13,993 nt of DNA from Chloroflexota bacterium (GTDB lineage Bacteria; Chloroflexota; Dehalococcoidia; GIF9; UBA5629): NCBI GenBank assembly GCA_026389695.1, contig JAPLHI010000107.1, positions 1 through 13,993 on the forward strand, read 5' to 3'. The position numbers were made by a program, and so were the translations under genes. Under the pieces are notes generated by a model. The model did no database searches and had not been told where the DNA came from. It saw only the letters and a list, made by a program, of their open reading frames with translations. Shown here piece by piece: positions 13,722-13,993 of this stretch. Each line of letters opens with the position of its first letter. The stretch's first letter is position 1.

Positions 13722-13800
13722 CTAAAATTTACCATTCATTGTAAATAGCGCCATCCGCCGTAATGCTTATTCTGCACTTGCGCTTTTGCGCAACTATTAA
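13722..13800 (-). promoter_or_regulatory. Conserved upstream block of two-CW copy B
   Basis: This is the counterpart of 13180-13255. It contains CTAAAATTTACCAT (13722-13735), CGCCATCCGC (13749-13758) and the palindrome at 13778-13793. On the leftward strand TACAAT lies near 13740 as a possible -10, but no good -35 is 17 bp upstream of it. The block also lies upstream of the rightward MFS promoter and could serve both. Confidence 0.5.
13778..13793. repeat. Palindrome TTGCGC-TTTT-GCGCAA upstream of copy B
   Basis: Perfect 6-bp arms around TTTT, about 96 bp from the copy B start and about 50 bp upstream of the MFS -10 box. It corresponds in position and arms to 13237-13250, with the central tetranucleotide inverted. 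Confidence 0.6.
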
Positions 13801-13842
13801 TGACAGTATCATGCAGGGAAATTATTCAATTATTTAAGGCAG

Positions 13843-13851
13843 TGATATAAT
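13843..13851 (+). promoter_or_regulatory. Extended -10 promoter for the MFS gene
   Basis: TGATATAAT is a TGn-extended consensus -10 (TATAAT at 13846-13851). No good -35 is present, which fits an extended -10 promoter. The predicted start near 13858 gives a leader of about 42 nt containing AAGGAG at 13885-13890. Confidence 0.55.
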
Positions 13852-13899
13852 TGCAAATTAAGCCTAATTGCATCTAATTCACATAAGGAGAATCAAGCA

Positions 13900-13993
13900 A
13901 TGCCCCCAAAAGCCGATAGAAGTGGTTTTTATGGCTGGTTGATGCTGCCCTTTCTCTGCCTTGTCTATTCTATCCCCATAGGCTTCGCGTTCT
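13900..13993 (+). CDS. Probable MFS transporter, 3' truncated by window end
   Basis: Only 31 codons are visible. It starts at ATG 13900 with AAGGAG 9 nt upstream. The protein begins MPPKADRSGFYGWLMLPFLC and continues into a hydrophobic first segment (LVYSIPIGFAF). A basic start followed by 'FYGW' and a helix with a 'GF' turn is the usual beginning of oxalate/formate-antiporter-like MFS proteins in bacteria. The rest lies outside the window, so subfamily and substrate cannot be judged. It is divergent from two-CW copy B; the 217-bp spacer holds the extended -10 and the shared palindromic block. Confidence 0.6.
   Translation, partial: MPPKADRSGFYGWLMLPFLCLVYSIPIGFAF

Overview
The window looks like the chromosome of an anaerobic or sediment-type bacterium, most plausibly a Chloroflexota (Dehalococcoidia-like) lineage. 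That guess rests on the split pyruvate carboxylase (separate biotin carboxylase and carboxyltransferase/biotin subunits), the paired 'two-CW' cysteine proteins, the middling GC content and the many family-level hypotheticals. It is an inference: there is no rRNA or other phylogenetic marker here. Strong Shine-Dalgarno sites (GGAGG types) precede most genes, and several promoters resemble sigma-70 sites. I see no IS element, tRNA, rRNA, CRISPR array or phage gene.

Layout. 1-549 (+): 3' part of a Yip1-like membrane protein. 567-2047 (-): two-gene operon of an MBL-fold hydrolase (TTG start) and an ABM-type small monooxygenase. 2172-2717 (+): unrecognised 181-aa protein, transcribed divergently from that operon. 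2728-3528 (-): a degenerate zinc-ribbon/membrane protein followed by a tyrosine/dual-specificity phosphatase. 3529-3757: AT-rich divergent regulatory region with repeats and a good pycB promoter. 3758-6971 (+): pycB-pycA, the two subunits of a biotin-dependent pyruvate carboxylase. 7016-7312 (-): small charged helical protein. 7455-10848 (+): a tightly coupled three-gene operon (STAS + DUF1990-like fusion, CrtI-like FAD oxidoreductase, YihY/BrkB membrane protein; both junctions are 4-bp ATGA overlaps). It is followed by a secreted/membrane bactofilin-like protein (10952-12190) and a YprB-like RNase H-fold nuclease (12226-12741) that ends in a perfect bidirectional terminator. 12795-13682 (-): two tandem paralogous two-CW proteins, each its own transcription unit. 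13900-end (+): first 31 codons of a probable MFS transporter.

How they fit together. PycBA would carboxylate pyruvate to oxaloacetate for anaplerosis. The STAS/oxidoreductase/BrkB group looks like one co-translated envelope or lipid-related module of unknown purpose. The two-CW pair stands out: the genes are about 62% identical at the protein level (hand count), and their upstream regions share a block with a GC-rich palindrome at nearly the same distance from each start. This suggests duplication together with a common regulatory site. No complete novel defence or metabolic system is evident. The best leads are the two-CW regulon-like pair and the STAS-fusion operon.
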